This document shows positions 9,338 to 16,519 of a DNA stretch of 35,834 bases, one piece after another. Source of the DNA: Sulfurovum sp. (lineage in GTDB: Bacteria; Campylobacterota; Campylobacteria; Campylobacterales; Sulfurovaceae); contig JALUBF010000039.1 in assembly GCA_027045015.1 (NCBI GenBank), positions 21,747-57,580 on the forward strand, given 5' to 3'. Numbering within the stretch: the stretch's first letter is position 1; the number at the start of each line of letters is the position of its first letter. Made by a program: the position numbers and the translations under genes. The notes below the pieces were generated by a model, which was not told the DNA's origin, ran no database searches, and saw only the letters and a program-made list of their open reading frames with translations.

Positions 9338-10275
9338 TAAAGTTCACCAATAGCAGATATTGTTGCTTCAAGTGAAGCCATATCACTTATGTTAAAATGT
9401 GGTTTCTTTGTAGCTTTACGATTGAGTCCTTTAAGGACATTTCCATTACCAAACTCTATATAACAATCTACCTCATCATCTATATTTGCCATAGATTGTT
9501 TATATAGTACAGGCTTAACAAGCTGTTGTGGTAGCAAATCTAATGCTTCCTCTTTTGTACTGTATGCTTTTGCTGTTACATTAGAGATAACTGGTGCTAT
9601 AAAAGTATCTTTTAACATATCTTTTAGTTTAGCCTCAAGTGGAGCAGATGCAGATTCAAGAAGTGGACAATGAGATGCTACAGACATATCTAGTAACATT
9701 GCTCTTTTTGCACCTGCCTCTTTTACCATAGGAGCAAGTAGTTCTAAATCTTTTTTAATTCCTGCTATTACTATCTGTCCATCAGCATTGTAATTTACTG
9801 CCCATACTTGAAGTCCTGCCTCTCTTTGTGTAGCACACAACTCTTCTACTGCCTCATCGCTAAGTCCTAAAGAGACCATCATTCCTACCTCTTGCTTAGA
9901 ACAAGCATCAGCCATAAGTTTACCTCTAAGATTTACAAGTTCAACAGCATCTATAGCATATAATGCTCCACTAGCTACAAGTGCAGTAAACTCTCCTAAA
10001 GAGTGTCCCATAGTAAGTATCGGAGTTATATTTGTAGCATCGGTAAAGAGTTTATGTGCCATAGCTCCAACAAGCAAGATAGCTGGTTGAGTAAATTCAG
10101 TTTGACCAAGATTGTCATTATCTTCAAAAAGAAGATTTTTAAAATCTATCCCTGTTCTTTTACTAGCATCATCAAGCATCTGCTTTGCTATATCTGAATT
10201 GTTAAAAAAATCTTCACCCATTCCTTTAGATTGAGAACCTTGACCTGAAAATAAAAATGCACATCTGATTGACAT
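9337..10275 (-). CDS. fabD: Malonyl-CoA:ACP transacylase
   Basis: Transfers malonyl from CoA to acyl carrier protein to feed fatty-acid elongation. It has 312 residues. The N-terminal motif GQGSQ is at 11-15, the nucleophile is S92 in GHSLGE, and the second catalytic residue is the His of SVASHCPLL near 201. The ATG at 10275 follows AGGA. It is the first gene of the eight-gene minus-strand operon running to envC. The region upstream (10276-10393) holds its promoter, which I cannot place with confidence, and a hairpin. Confidence 0.95.
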   Translation of the reverse strand: MSIRCAFLFSGQGSQSKGMGEDFFNNSDIAKQMLDDASKRTGIDFKNLLFEDNDNLGQTEFTQPAILLVGAMAHKLFTDATNITPILTMGHSLGEFTALVASGALYAIDAVELVNLRGKLMADACSKQEVGMMVSLGLSDEAVEELCATQREAGLQVWAVNYNADGQIVIAGIKKDLELLAPMVKEAGAKRAMLLDMSVASHCPLLESASAPLEAKLKDMLKDTFIAPVISNVTAKAYSTKEEALDLLPQQLVKPVLYKQSMANIDDEVDCYIEFGNGNVLKGLNRKATKKPHFNISDMASLEATISAIGEL

Positions 10276-10354
10276 TATCGTCCTTTTGTAGTATGAAATA
10301 TATATAACATTTTATCTAAAGGAGATTAAATTGAAGATTTTTAATAGAGAAAGG

Positions 10355-10382
10355 ATTATGCCTAAATAAATTTAGGCATAAT
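10355..10382. terminator. Hairpin downstream of slyD
   Basis: ATTATGCCTAAA and TTTAGGCATAAT form a perfect 12-bp stem around loop TAAA, 11 bases beyond the slyD stop. On the minus strand CCTTTCTC follows, a poor T-tract; on the plus strand TTTAAG follows. Most likely it terminates slyD and separates it from fabD. Confidence 0.6.
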
Positions 10383-10393
10383 TTTAAGAAAGA

Positions 10394-10900
10394 TTAGTGT
10401 CCACAACCACAAGCACCATCTTCACAGTGTCCACCACCTACTTGACCAGATGCTGCTTCATCTTCTGTTGCTTCTCTTTGACTAAGTACAGTTACAGCAA
10501 ACTCCAAATCTTTACCAGCTAATGGATGATTAAAGTCAACATTTACTTCTTTATCATCAAATGATTTTACTGTTACTTGTACAGTTTGACCATCTTCACC
10601 TTGACCATAAAGAGTCATACCCTCTTTCAAATCTACACCTTCAAACTGTTCAACAGGAATAATTTGCATAGCTTCAGGATTTACTTCACCATAAGCATCT
10701 ACTGCTTTTACAGTAATATCTTTACTTTCACCTTCGTTCATACCAACAAGTGCATTTTCAAGTCCAGGAATAATCTGACCTTTTCCCATAATAAACTCTA
10801 GTGGCTGACCACCTTTGTTAGTGTCTACAACTTCAGTTGTTCCTGCTTCTTTTACTTCGTACTCTATTCCTACTACAGAATTTTGTGCTTCAATTGCCAT
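10394..10900 (-). CDS. slyD: SlyD-type FKBP peptidyl-prolyl isomerase
   Basis: Cytoplasmic prolyl isomerase and chaperone with a metal-binding tail. It has 168 residues. The FKBP domain contains PLEFIMGKGQIIPGLENAL, followed by the insert-in-flap chaperone domain (VDAYGEVNPE to NVDFNHPLAGKDL). The tail GGGHCEDGACGCGH is rich in His and Cys, as in SlyD proteins that carry nickel for hydrogenase or urease maturation; nickel binding is inferred. It has its own probable promoter upstream and a hairpin after it, so it is likely monocistronic. Confidence 0.94.
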   Translation of the reverse strand: MAIEAQNSVVGIEYEVKEAGTTEVVDTNKGGQPLEFIMGKGQIIPGLENALVGMNEGESKDITVKAVDAYGEVNPEAMQIIPVEQFEGVDLKEGMTLYGQGEDGQTVQVTVKSFDDKEVNVDFNHPLAGKDLEFAVTVLSQREATEDEAASGQVGGGHCEDGACGCGH

Positions 10901-10929
10901 AATTTGTTCCTAATATTAAATTTGGTGCT

Positions 10930-10935
10930 ATTTTA
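10930..10935 (-). promoter_or_regulatory. Possible -10 box for slyD
   Basis: TAAAAT on the minus strand, in the context TTAGCTAAAATAGC, lies 29 bases upstream of the slyD ATG. It resembles the AGCTATAAT context of other promoters in the window. No -35 is evident. Confidence 0.45.
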
Positions 10936-10975
10936 GCTAAGCAAACTTTATCTAAAGACATCTTTTAAATATAAA

Positions 10976-12208
10976 TTACCGAACTTCTCCATGACCATAA
11001 ATTTTATATTTGTAAGTAGTAAGTTCACTAACACCCATAGGTCCTCTAGCATGAAGTTTGTTCGTGCTTATACCAACTTCTGCACCAAAACCAAACTCTC
11101 CCCCATCAGTAAACTGTGTAGATGCATTTAGATAAACACACGCTGCATCTACACTATTTAAAAAATGCTCTGCTGTTGTATAATTTTCTGTAATTATCGC
11201 TTCAGAGTGTCCTGAACCATACTTAGATATATGCTCTATTGCCTCCTCTACTCCATCTACAACTTTAACACTCAAGATATTGTCAAGATACTCTGTATCA
11301 TAATCCTCTATAGTGGCAGGATTTACCTCTATAATCTCTTGGGTTTTCAAGCAACCTCTTATCTCTGTATTTTGTGCATCATATGCCTCTTTAATCGTAG
11401 GTAAAATATCTTTAGCTACCGTTGTATCGACAAGAAGTGTCTCCAATGCTCCACATATGCCTGTTCTTCTACACTTAGCATTGACCACAACAGCTAAAGC
11501 CTTATCAAAATCAGCATCTTCATCTATGTAGGTATGGCATAAACCTTTATCGTGTTTGACTACTGGTACTGTAGCATTTGAAGATACATATTTAATGAGA
11601 GCTTCTCCCCCACGAGGAACTATAAGGTCAACATATCTATCTTGTTTAATGAGCTTAGCTACACCCTCACGAGAAGAGTCTGGTAGAAGAGATATAGCTC
11701 CTTTAGGTAGATTATTGGCTTCAAGTACATCTTGAAGTATAGAGGCTATAGCTCTATTTGAGTGTTCTGCCTCTTTACCACCTTTGAGTATGGCAACATT
11801 ACCAGACTTAAAGCATAACGCTCCGACATCTGCTGTTACGTTTGGACGTGATTCATAAATGACTCCTATTACCCCAATAGGTACAGATACCTTTTCTATC
11901 TTAAATCCAGCATCTGCATACCAACCATCTAACACACGTCCTACTGGCTCTTTTAAAGAAGCTATCTCTTCTATGGCGACTGCCATAGCTTCAACTCTTA
12001 TGTCATCTAAAAAAAGTCTATCTTTTAGTGCTAAAGTTAAGTTATTTTCCTCTGCTAATTGCATATCTATAGCATTAGCTTGAAGTATATTGACTTTATT
12101 CTCACGTAATCCCTGTGCCATTGTTTTTAGTACAATATTTTTCTCTCTACTACTAAGAGTACTTAATACTCTACTTGATGCTTTTGATTCTTGTAAAAAT
12201 TTTTCCAT
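10976..12208 (-). CDS. proA: Glutamate-5-semialdehyde dehydrogenase (gamma-glutamyl phosphate reductase)
   Basis: Second step of proline synthesis: NADPH-dependent reduction of gamma-glutamyl phosphate to glutamate semialdehyde. The protein has 410 residues, the normal length. Visible motifs are IGVIYESRPNVTADVGALC, the cofactor segment GNVAILKGGKEA, the catalytic cysteine in CRRTGICGALETLL, and the C-terminal signature FGFGAEVGISTNKLHARGP. The ATG at 12208 follows AGGAT. It is divergent from proC, the last enzyme of the same pathway, so the two are probably co-regulated from the 93-base gap. Confidence 0.96.
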   Translation of the reverse strand: MEKFLQESKASSRVLSTLSSREKNIVLKTMAQGLRENKVNILQANAIDMQLAEENNLTLALKDRLFLDDIRVEAMAVAIEEIASLKEPVGRVLDGWYADAGFKIEKVSVPIGVIGVIYESRPNVTADVGALCFKSGNVAILKGGKEAEHSNRAIASILQDVLEANNLPKGAISLLPDSSREGVAKLIKQDRYVDLIVPRGGEALIKYVSSNATVPVVKHDKGLCHTYIDEDADFDKALAVVVNAKCRRTGICGALETLLVDTTVAKDILPTIKEAYDAQNTEIRGCLKTQEIIEVNPATIEDYDTEYLDNILSVKVVDGVEEAIEHISKYGSGHSEAIITENYTTAEHFLNSVDAACVYLNASTQFTDGGEFGFGAEVGISTNKLHARGPMGVSELTTYKYKIYGHGEVR

Positions 12209-12235
12209 AAAACTATCCTAAAATATTATTGTATT

Positions 12236-12241
12236 ATTATA
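12236..12241 (-). promoter_or_regulatory. -10 box for proA
   Basis: A perfect TATAAT on the minus strand (context GGTTATAATAATAC) lies 27 bases before proA. It is back-to-back with the proC promoter; the two -10 boxes are 25 bases apart, so their RNA polymerase sites overlap and may compete. Confidence 0.65.
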
Positions 12242-12266
12242 ACCATATAAAGGTCAATTTTTGTGT

Positions 12267-12272
12267 TATAAT
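12267..12272 (+). promoter_or_regulatory. -10 box for proC
   Basis: TATAAT in the context TTGTGTTATAATCC, with an upstream TG giving partial extended -10 character, lies 29 bases before the proC ATG. Confidence 0.7.
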
Positions 12273-12301
12273 CCATACAATAAAAATATAAGTGAGTTAT
12301 A

Positions 12302-13060
12302 ATGCAAACAATTACATTTATTGGTAATGGAAATATGGCACTAAGTATTGCCAAAGGTCTTAAAGATAAGTACAAGATAGAAGTTGTTGGAAGAGATATG
12401 AGTAAACTTACTCAATTTGAAAGCTCTTTAGATACAAAAATAGAAAAATATCTCATTAAAGATTTTGATATGCAAGATAAAACAGTACTACTATGTGTCA
12501 AACCTGCAAATGTAGATGAAGTCTCTAAACTTCTTAAAAAAGAGGCTAGACTGCTCATATCTGTACTTGCTGGGACATCTATAGATAGACTAAAAGATGC
12601 TTTCAATGCCAAACAAGTTGTAAGAAGTATGCCTAATTTGGCTGCCTCTGTTGGTGCGTCTATGACTACTATTACTGGTGATATAGAAGCTAAAAATGAA
12701 GCCATAGCTATCTTATCTTCCATAGGTGATACACTATGGTTAGGTAGTGAAAAAGAGATAGATATAGCTACAGCATTAGCTGGTTCTGGACCTGCTTACT
12801 TGGCACTCATAGCTGAAGCACTAGCAGATGGAGCAGTAAAACAAGGTCTAAAAAGAGAAGATGCTATGACTACTATGAGAGGACTATTTGGAGGTTTTGG
12901 AAAACTTATACAAGATATACACCCTGCCCTACTAAAAGATGGAGTAATGAGTCCTGGAGGCACAACAGCTTATGGGTATAGTGCTTTAGAGAGTGGCAAT
13001 GTAAGAGCATCTTTCATAGATGCTATTGAAGAGGCATACAAAAGAGCTAAAGAGCTATAA
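12302..13060 (+). CDS. proC: Pyrroline-5-carboxylate reductase
   Basis: Last step of proline synthesis, NAD(P)H-dependent reduction of pyrroline-5-carboxylate. It has 252 residues, slightly shorter than the usual 260-270. The N-terminal Rossmann motif is FIGNGNMALSIAKGL (family pattern GxGxM), followed by VVRSMPNLAASVGASMT. The C-terminal dimerisation helix region has ALAGSGPAYLALIAEALADG and the signature SPGGTTAYG. The ATG at 12302 follows AAGTGAG. It is divergent from proA and convergent with the small membrane-protein gene at 13115. Confidence 0.95.
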   Translation: MQTITFIGNGNMALSIAKGLKDKYKIEVVGRDMSKLTQFESSLDTKIEKYLIKDFDMQDKTVLLCVKPANVDEVSKLLKKEARLLISVLAGTSIDRLKDAFNAKQVVRSMPNLAASVGASMTTITGDIEAKNEAIAILSSIGDTLWLGSEKEIDIATALAGSGPAYLALIAEALADGAVKQGLKREDAMTTMRGLFGGFGKLIQDIHPALLKDGVMSPGGTTAYGYSALESGNVRASFIDAIEEAYKRAKEL

Positions 13061-13088
13061 AAAGTTTAATTTATAAAAATTATCTCAC

Positions 13089-13123
13089 CTTATTTAGCAC
13101 CTATAATCTAAGTGCTAAATAAG
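13089..13123. terminator. Convergent hairpin between proC and the 49-residue gene
   Basis: CTTATTTAGCAC and GTGCTAAATAAG form a perfect 12-bp stem around an 11-base loop. The right arm covers the stop codon of the minus-strand 49-residue gene (13115-13117). Neither side has a strong T-tract, so intrinsic termination is uncertain, but the site lies exactly where the two transcripts meet. Confidence 0.5.
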
Positions 13124-13264
13124 AAATATCCCCATCATAAAAAGAAAAAATGGTAAAAGTCCAAGAGCATATTTTTTATCTTGTGTTTTTACTGCCTTGT
13201 AGATACTCCAAAAAAATACGATAAGTGTTACAAAGAAAGATACAATTATGAAAATCCCTTGCAT
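13115..13264 (-). CDS. Small two-helix membrane protein, 49 residues, unknown function
   Basis: An ATG at 13264 opens a 49-residue frame ending in TAG at 13115-13117, starting one base after the stop of the 69-residue gene. The product begins MQGIFIIVSFFVTLIVFFW (helix 1), has a basic middle loop (SIYKAVKTQDKKYALG), and ends with a second hydrophobic run, LLPFFLFMMGIFLI. A clean two-helix hairpin with a positively charged turn, packed directly behind two genes in the same direction, argues that it is real. I do not recognise the family. It is short enough for automatic annotation to miss. Confidence 0.65.
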   Translation of the reverse strand: MQGIFIIVSFFVTLIVFFWSIYKAVKTQDKKYALGLLPFFLFMMGIFLI

Positions 13265-13265
13265 C

Positions 13266-13475
13266 TTAACTCTCCATCTCTTCACGCCCTAGTCTATCTA
13301 CCATCTTTATGCTATCTATCGCATTGTTTAAAATTTTTTTTGTAGATGTTAGTGGCTTCATTCTTAAATTTGTCTGCTTTTTATCTAAAGATTCATCTGT
13401 AAGAACCTCCATTACCTCTTTTTCAAGCTCTGATATAATCTCATTAATTTTATCTTCTATATATTTTACATTCAT
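13266..13475 (-). CDS. Small charged helical protein, 69 residues, unknown function
   Basis: The 69-residue protein is rich in Glu and Lys with heptad-like spacing (KYIEDKINEIISELEKEVMEVL), suggesting one or two amphipathic helices and probable oligomerisation. It has no signal peptide, cysteines or recognisable catalytic motif. It begins one base after the mog stop and is followed one base later by the 49-residue membrane gene, so the three are likely one transcript. A link to molybdenum cofactor metabolism is possible from position only. Confidence 0.7.
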   Translation of the reverse strand: MNVKYIEDKINEIISELEKEVMEVLTDESLDKKQTNLRMKPLTSTKKILNNAIDSIKMVDRLGREEMES

Positions 13476-13476
13476 A

Positions 13477-14010
13477 CTATTTTGCCTTTGGTCTAAAGAT
13501 TTTTATAACCTCATCATTGGCTTCCATAAAACTTCCACCTATAAGGTCTATGCAGTATGGTACTGCTGGAAATACTGCATCTAAGCACTCTCGTATGGAC
13601 TTTGGTTTACCTGGTAGATTGATTATAAGTGAACCATTACATATACCTGCTGTTTGACGAGACAATATAGCAGTTGGTACATACTTAAGACTCACTGCTC
13701 TCATCTGTTCACCAAATCCAGGAAGTAACTTTTGACAAACATTTTCAGTAGCTTCCGTAGTTACATCTCTCATAGCTGGTCCTGTACCACCTGTAGTAAC
13801 TATAAGGTCACACTTTTTATCGCGTGAGAGTTCAACTAAAGTTGTCTCTATAAGACTCTGTTCATCAGGGATACATCTATACTCATACTCACATTCATTA
13901 AGTAGATACTCTTTCATTGTATCCATAATAGCAACCCCAGATATATCTTCATAGATACCTTGACTTGCTCTATCACTTGTAGTAATAACACCTATTTTTA
14001 TCTTATCCAT
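13477..14010 (-). CDS. mog: Molybdopterin adenylyltransferase (MogA/MoaB family)
   Basis: Adenylates molybdopterin before molybdate insertion. The protein has 177 residues. The MPT-binding signature TTGGTGPAMRDVTTEA, and later GSLIINLPGKPKSIRECLDAVFP, are diagnostic of the Mog/MoaB/CinA fold; the N-terminal IGVITTSDRASQGIYEDISG fits Mog rather than MoeA. The ATG at 14010 is preceded by AAGGA, and a perfect -10 sits 30 bases upstream. The product would serve molybdo-enzymes such as nitrate or formate dehydrogenases, none of which lies in the window. Confidence 0.93.
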   Translation of the reverse strand: MDKIKIGVITTSDRASQGIYEDISGVAIMDTMKEYLLNECEYEYRCIPDEQSLIETTLVELSRDKKCDLIVTTGGTGPAMRDVTTEATENVCQKLLPGFGEQMRAVSLKYVPTAILSRQTAGICNGSLIINLPGKPKSIRECLDAVFPAVPYCIDLIGGSFMEANDEVIKIFRPKAK

Positions 14011-14039
14011 ACTTTAAATCCTTGGAAATTTATTTAATT

Positions 14040-14045
14040 ATTATA
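14040..14045 (-). promoter_or_regulatory. -10 box for the mog operon
   Basis: TATAAT on the minus strand, in the context TAGATATAATAATT, is 30 bases before mog. The 129-base gap to the divergent cyclase gene is otherwise almost pure A/T and shows no other element I can support. Confidence 0.65.
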
Positions 14046-14104
14046 TCTAAAAATAAAAAAAATTATAAATTAAAATTTATAACAATTCAATAACAAAATT
14101 AAGA

Positions 14105-14110
14105 TATAAT
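14105..14110 (+). promoter_or_regulatory. -10 box for the diguanylate cyclase gene
   Basis: TATAAT in the context TAAGATATAATTATAA lies 29 bases before the ATG at 14140. The ribosome site AAAGGT is at 14127-14132. Confidence 0.65.
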
Positions 14111-14139
14111 TATAAAAAAATTTTGTAAAGGTACTATAT

Positions 14140-15201
14140 ATGTATATAACTGATGATATAATTTCTGATGACTATAAGACTTTAATAAAATTAAAACAAA
14201 AGTTTATTGTTACACTAATTAATCATATTGGTATTTTATTTACATTTACTTTTGCTATAAAATCGTTAATAGAAAACCATACAACATTATCTATATCTCT
14301 ATTTTCAACTACTTTTATATTATCTATAAACTATTTTTTTATATTTAAATCTAAAATTAATTTGGCTTCAAATATTATTGTATATCTATTTTTTACTCTT
14401 TTTATATATCTTGTATATAGTGGTGGAGTAGAGAATAGTGGGATATTATGGGTTTATGCTTTTCCTGCCATTGCTCTTATACTGCATAACCTAAAACAAG
14501 GGATTATTGAAATATTACTATTTATATTGAGTATATTGGCTATATTTATCTTTTCCAATCATATAAATATGATAGCTAACTACTCTTATGAACTAAAATT
14601 ACATCTTATATCCTCTTTATTATTGATCTTCATTCTTACATCAATATATGAATATAGCAATAATGATATGTTTATAAAAATGAACCAATTAAGCAAAAAA
14701 CTTGAAATGACATCTACTATTGATACTCTTACAAATGTATATAATAGACGAGGAATGTATAAATATATAAAAAGAACTATGATGAAGACAAAAGAGACCA
14801 ATAGTAAATTCTCTCTACTTTTACTTGACATTGACCACTTTAAAAAAATAAACGATACTTATGGACATTTAGCTGGAGATCAAGTGCTAAAAGATACTGC
14901 TTTAATCATAAGAAATACCATAAGAAAAGATGACATCATCGCACGTTGGGGTGGAGAGGAGTTTTTAATACTTCTACCAAATACAACTAAAGAGGAGTCA
15001 GTTAATATAGCACAAAAGATTAGAAAAAATATAAAATCAAAACAATATAACTTTTTTAAAGATAAAGTATTTGTAACTGTAAGTATAGGTATATCTGAAG
15101 ATAATGGATCTTGCAAGATAGACAATATAGTAGGTGAAGCTGATAAAAATATGTATATCGCCAAAGAGAGTGGAAGAGATAGAGTCTATCCTAAACTCTA
15201 A
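14140..15201 (+). CDS. Membrane-anchored diguanylate cyclase (GGDEF)
   Basis: Makes the second messenger cyclic di-GMP from two GTP. It has 353 residues. The first about 175 residues hold about six hydrophobic segments with short loops, an uncharacterised membrane sensor. A short helical linker (MFIKMNQLSKKLEMTSTIDTLT) leads into the GGDEF domain. The active-site motif is G271-GEEF, a functional variant, with LLLDIDHFKKINDTYGH upstream. An inhibitory I-site RKDD at 262-265, five residues before GGEEF, indicates product feedback. It is transcribed alone, and its stop codon overlaps that of the convergent SDR gene. The signal sensed is unknown. Confidence 0.92.
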   Translation: MYITDDIISDDYKTLIKLKQKFIVTLINHIGILFTFTFAIKSLIENHTTLSISLFSTTFILSINYFFIFKSKINLASNIIVYLFFTLFIYLVYSGGVENSGILWVYAFPAIALILHNLKQGIIEILLFILSILAIFIFSNHINMIANYSYELKLHLISSLLLIFILTSIYEYSNNDMFIKMNQLSKKLEMTSTIDTLTNVYNRRGMYKYIKRTMMKTKETNSKFSLLLLDIDHFKKINDTYGHLAGDQVLKDTALIIRNTIRKDDIIARWGGEEFLILLPNTTKEESVNIAQKIRKNIKSKQYNFFKDKVFVTVSIGISEDNGSCKIDNIVGEADKNMYIAKESGRDRVYPKL

Positions 15202-16013
15202 CCTATCTTTAGTAGTATCTTATCTAAAGTAGAACTACTAAGCATACGCTTTAAAATTCCTAAGAGATATGTAGCTTTTGTTATGTAGTATCTTGGTTTT
15301 GGCTTTTGACTCAAGATGATTTTATGTACTACTTTAGCTACAGATATAGACTCTTCATTAAAAGGTACTCTTTTATTTTTTCCCTCTAAACTTCTTTTAT
15401 ATCTATCTTTATATATAGAGTTTTCTATATCTACATTATCTTTAAGTTTTTCAATAGCTGTTTTTCTAAAATCTGAGGTAATAGGCCCTGTATTTAGTAA
15501 AGATATATAGATATTTGTATCTTGAAGTTCCAATCTTAGGGTATCTGTTAGACCCTCTATAGCATATTTACTAGCATTATATGCTCCACGACCAAAGAGC
15601 GAGATGAGTCCAAGAACCGAAGAGTGCTGTATAATCTTACCATACCCCTGCTCTCTCATAACAGGTATAATCTGCCTTGTAGACTCATGAAGTCCAAATA
15701 CATTTGTCTCAAACTGCTCACGAAGTATATCTGTTTTTATATCTTCCATAGCTCCTATTTGTCCAAAACCTGCATTGTTAAACCATACATCTATCTTACC
15801 ATCTATCTCTAAAACCCTCTTTATGACATTGGCTATCTGCTCTGGCTTTGTTACATCAAGTTGCATAGCATTTTCAAATCCTAAACCTTTAAGCATCTCA
15901 ACATCTTTACTATCTCTAGCTGTAGGATAGACACTTACAAACTTATCTTTAAGATAGTTAGCTGTTTGCAATCCTATACCTGTAGAACAACCTGTTATTA
16001 CTATATTTGTCAT
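15198..16013 (-). CDS. Short-chain dehydrogenase/reductase
   Basis: Classical SDR of 271 residues. The cofactor motif TGxxxGxG reads TGCSTGIG at 7-14, NNAG is at 79-82, the catalytic serine is in HSSVLG (131-132), and Y145xxxK149 is in YNASK. An Arg near residue 33 after the second strand (TARDS) hints at NADP preference. The C-terminal half has the extended insertion seen in retinol-dehydrogenase-like SDRs; the substrate cannot be told from sequence. The ATG overlaps the bioV stop in ATGA, so it is translated with bioV and is the last gene of the aroB operon. Confidence 0.88.
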   Translation of the reverse strand: MTNIVITGCSTGIGLQTANYLKDKFVSVYPTARDSKDVEMLKGLGFENAMQLDVTKPEQIANVIKRVLEIDGKIDVWFNNAGFGQIGAMEDIKTDILREQFETNVFGLHESTRQIIPVMREQGYGKIIQHSSVLGLISLFGRGAYNASKYAIEGLTDTLRLELQDTNIYISLLNTGPITSDFRKTAIEKLKDNVDIENSIYKDRYKRSLEGKNKRVPFNEESISVAKVVHKIILSQKPKPRYYITKATYLLGILKRMLSSSTLDKILLKIG

Positions 16014-16519
16014 CTCAATATATGTCCACTATTTTTTATGGTGTATGTTATACACTTTTTTGAAAAGAAGTTTTGAGCATCTTTTACATTTATTATCTTA
16101 TCATCTTCACCTAAAAAGACCTCTATCTTTACACCTCTGCTTAAAAGCGTATCTAATTTATCTTTATCCCAAAGATAATTTAAAAGCTCTTCCAATTCAT
16201 CTTTTGTACCAATCTCAACATACTCACTCAAATCAAGACTTGAAGGGTATATTACATTTTTTAAAAACTGCTTTACATAAGCCTCTTTAGAAGAGTCAAA
16301 ATAGATTAATTGAGTACGAATAAAACTAGACTTTTGAGCTTGAAAAAAAGCAGGAGATAGAAGTATAAGTCTATCTATACGATGGATTGCATTGTAAGCA
16401 TATTCAAATGCTTTTTGAGCTCCATATGAAAAACCTACTACCAATGACTCACTGTTGAAAAGATAAGATGAGAAGAGTACCTCCTCATTTTTTAGCGAAA
16501 ATCCATTAAAATATTTCAT
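16010..16519 (-). CDS. bioV: BioV-type pimeloyl-ACP methyl ester esterase
   Basis: In Helicobacter, BioV removes the methyl group from pimeloyl-ACP methyl ester to release the biotin precursor, in place of BioH. This 169-residue protein matches that small alpha/beta hydrolase in length and pattern: opening MKYFNGFSLKNEEVLF, nucleophile S31 in GFSYG, Asp in GEDDK (139-140), and His166 in NSGHILR at the extreme C-terminus. The resemblance is from memory of H. pylori BioV. It overlaps the FtsH-like gene by one base (TAATG) and the SDR gene by four. No other biotin-synthesis gene is nearby, though birA is at the right end. Confidence 0.85.
   Translation of the reverse strand: MKYFNGFSLKNEEVLFSSYLFNSESLVVGFSYGAQKAFEYAYNAIHRIDRLILLSPAFFQAQKSSFIRTQLIYFDSSKEAYVKQFLKNVIYPSSLDLSEYVEIGTKDELEELLNYLWDKDKLDTLLSRGVKIEVFLGEDDKIINVKDAQNFFSKKCITYTIKNSGHILR

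Noticed and set aside
13089-13123. Operator or riboswitch reading of the palindrome after proC
   Set aside because: It sits downstream of both converging genes and covers a stop codon, so a 3'-end or terminator role is simpler.
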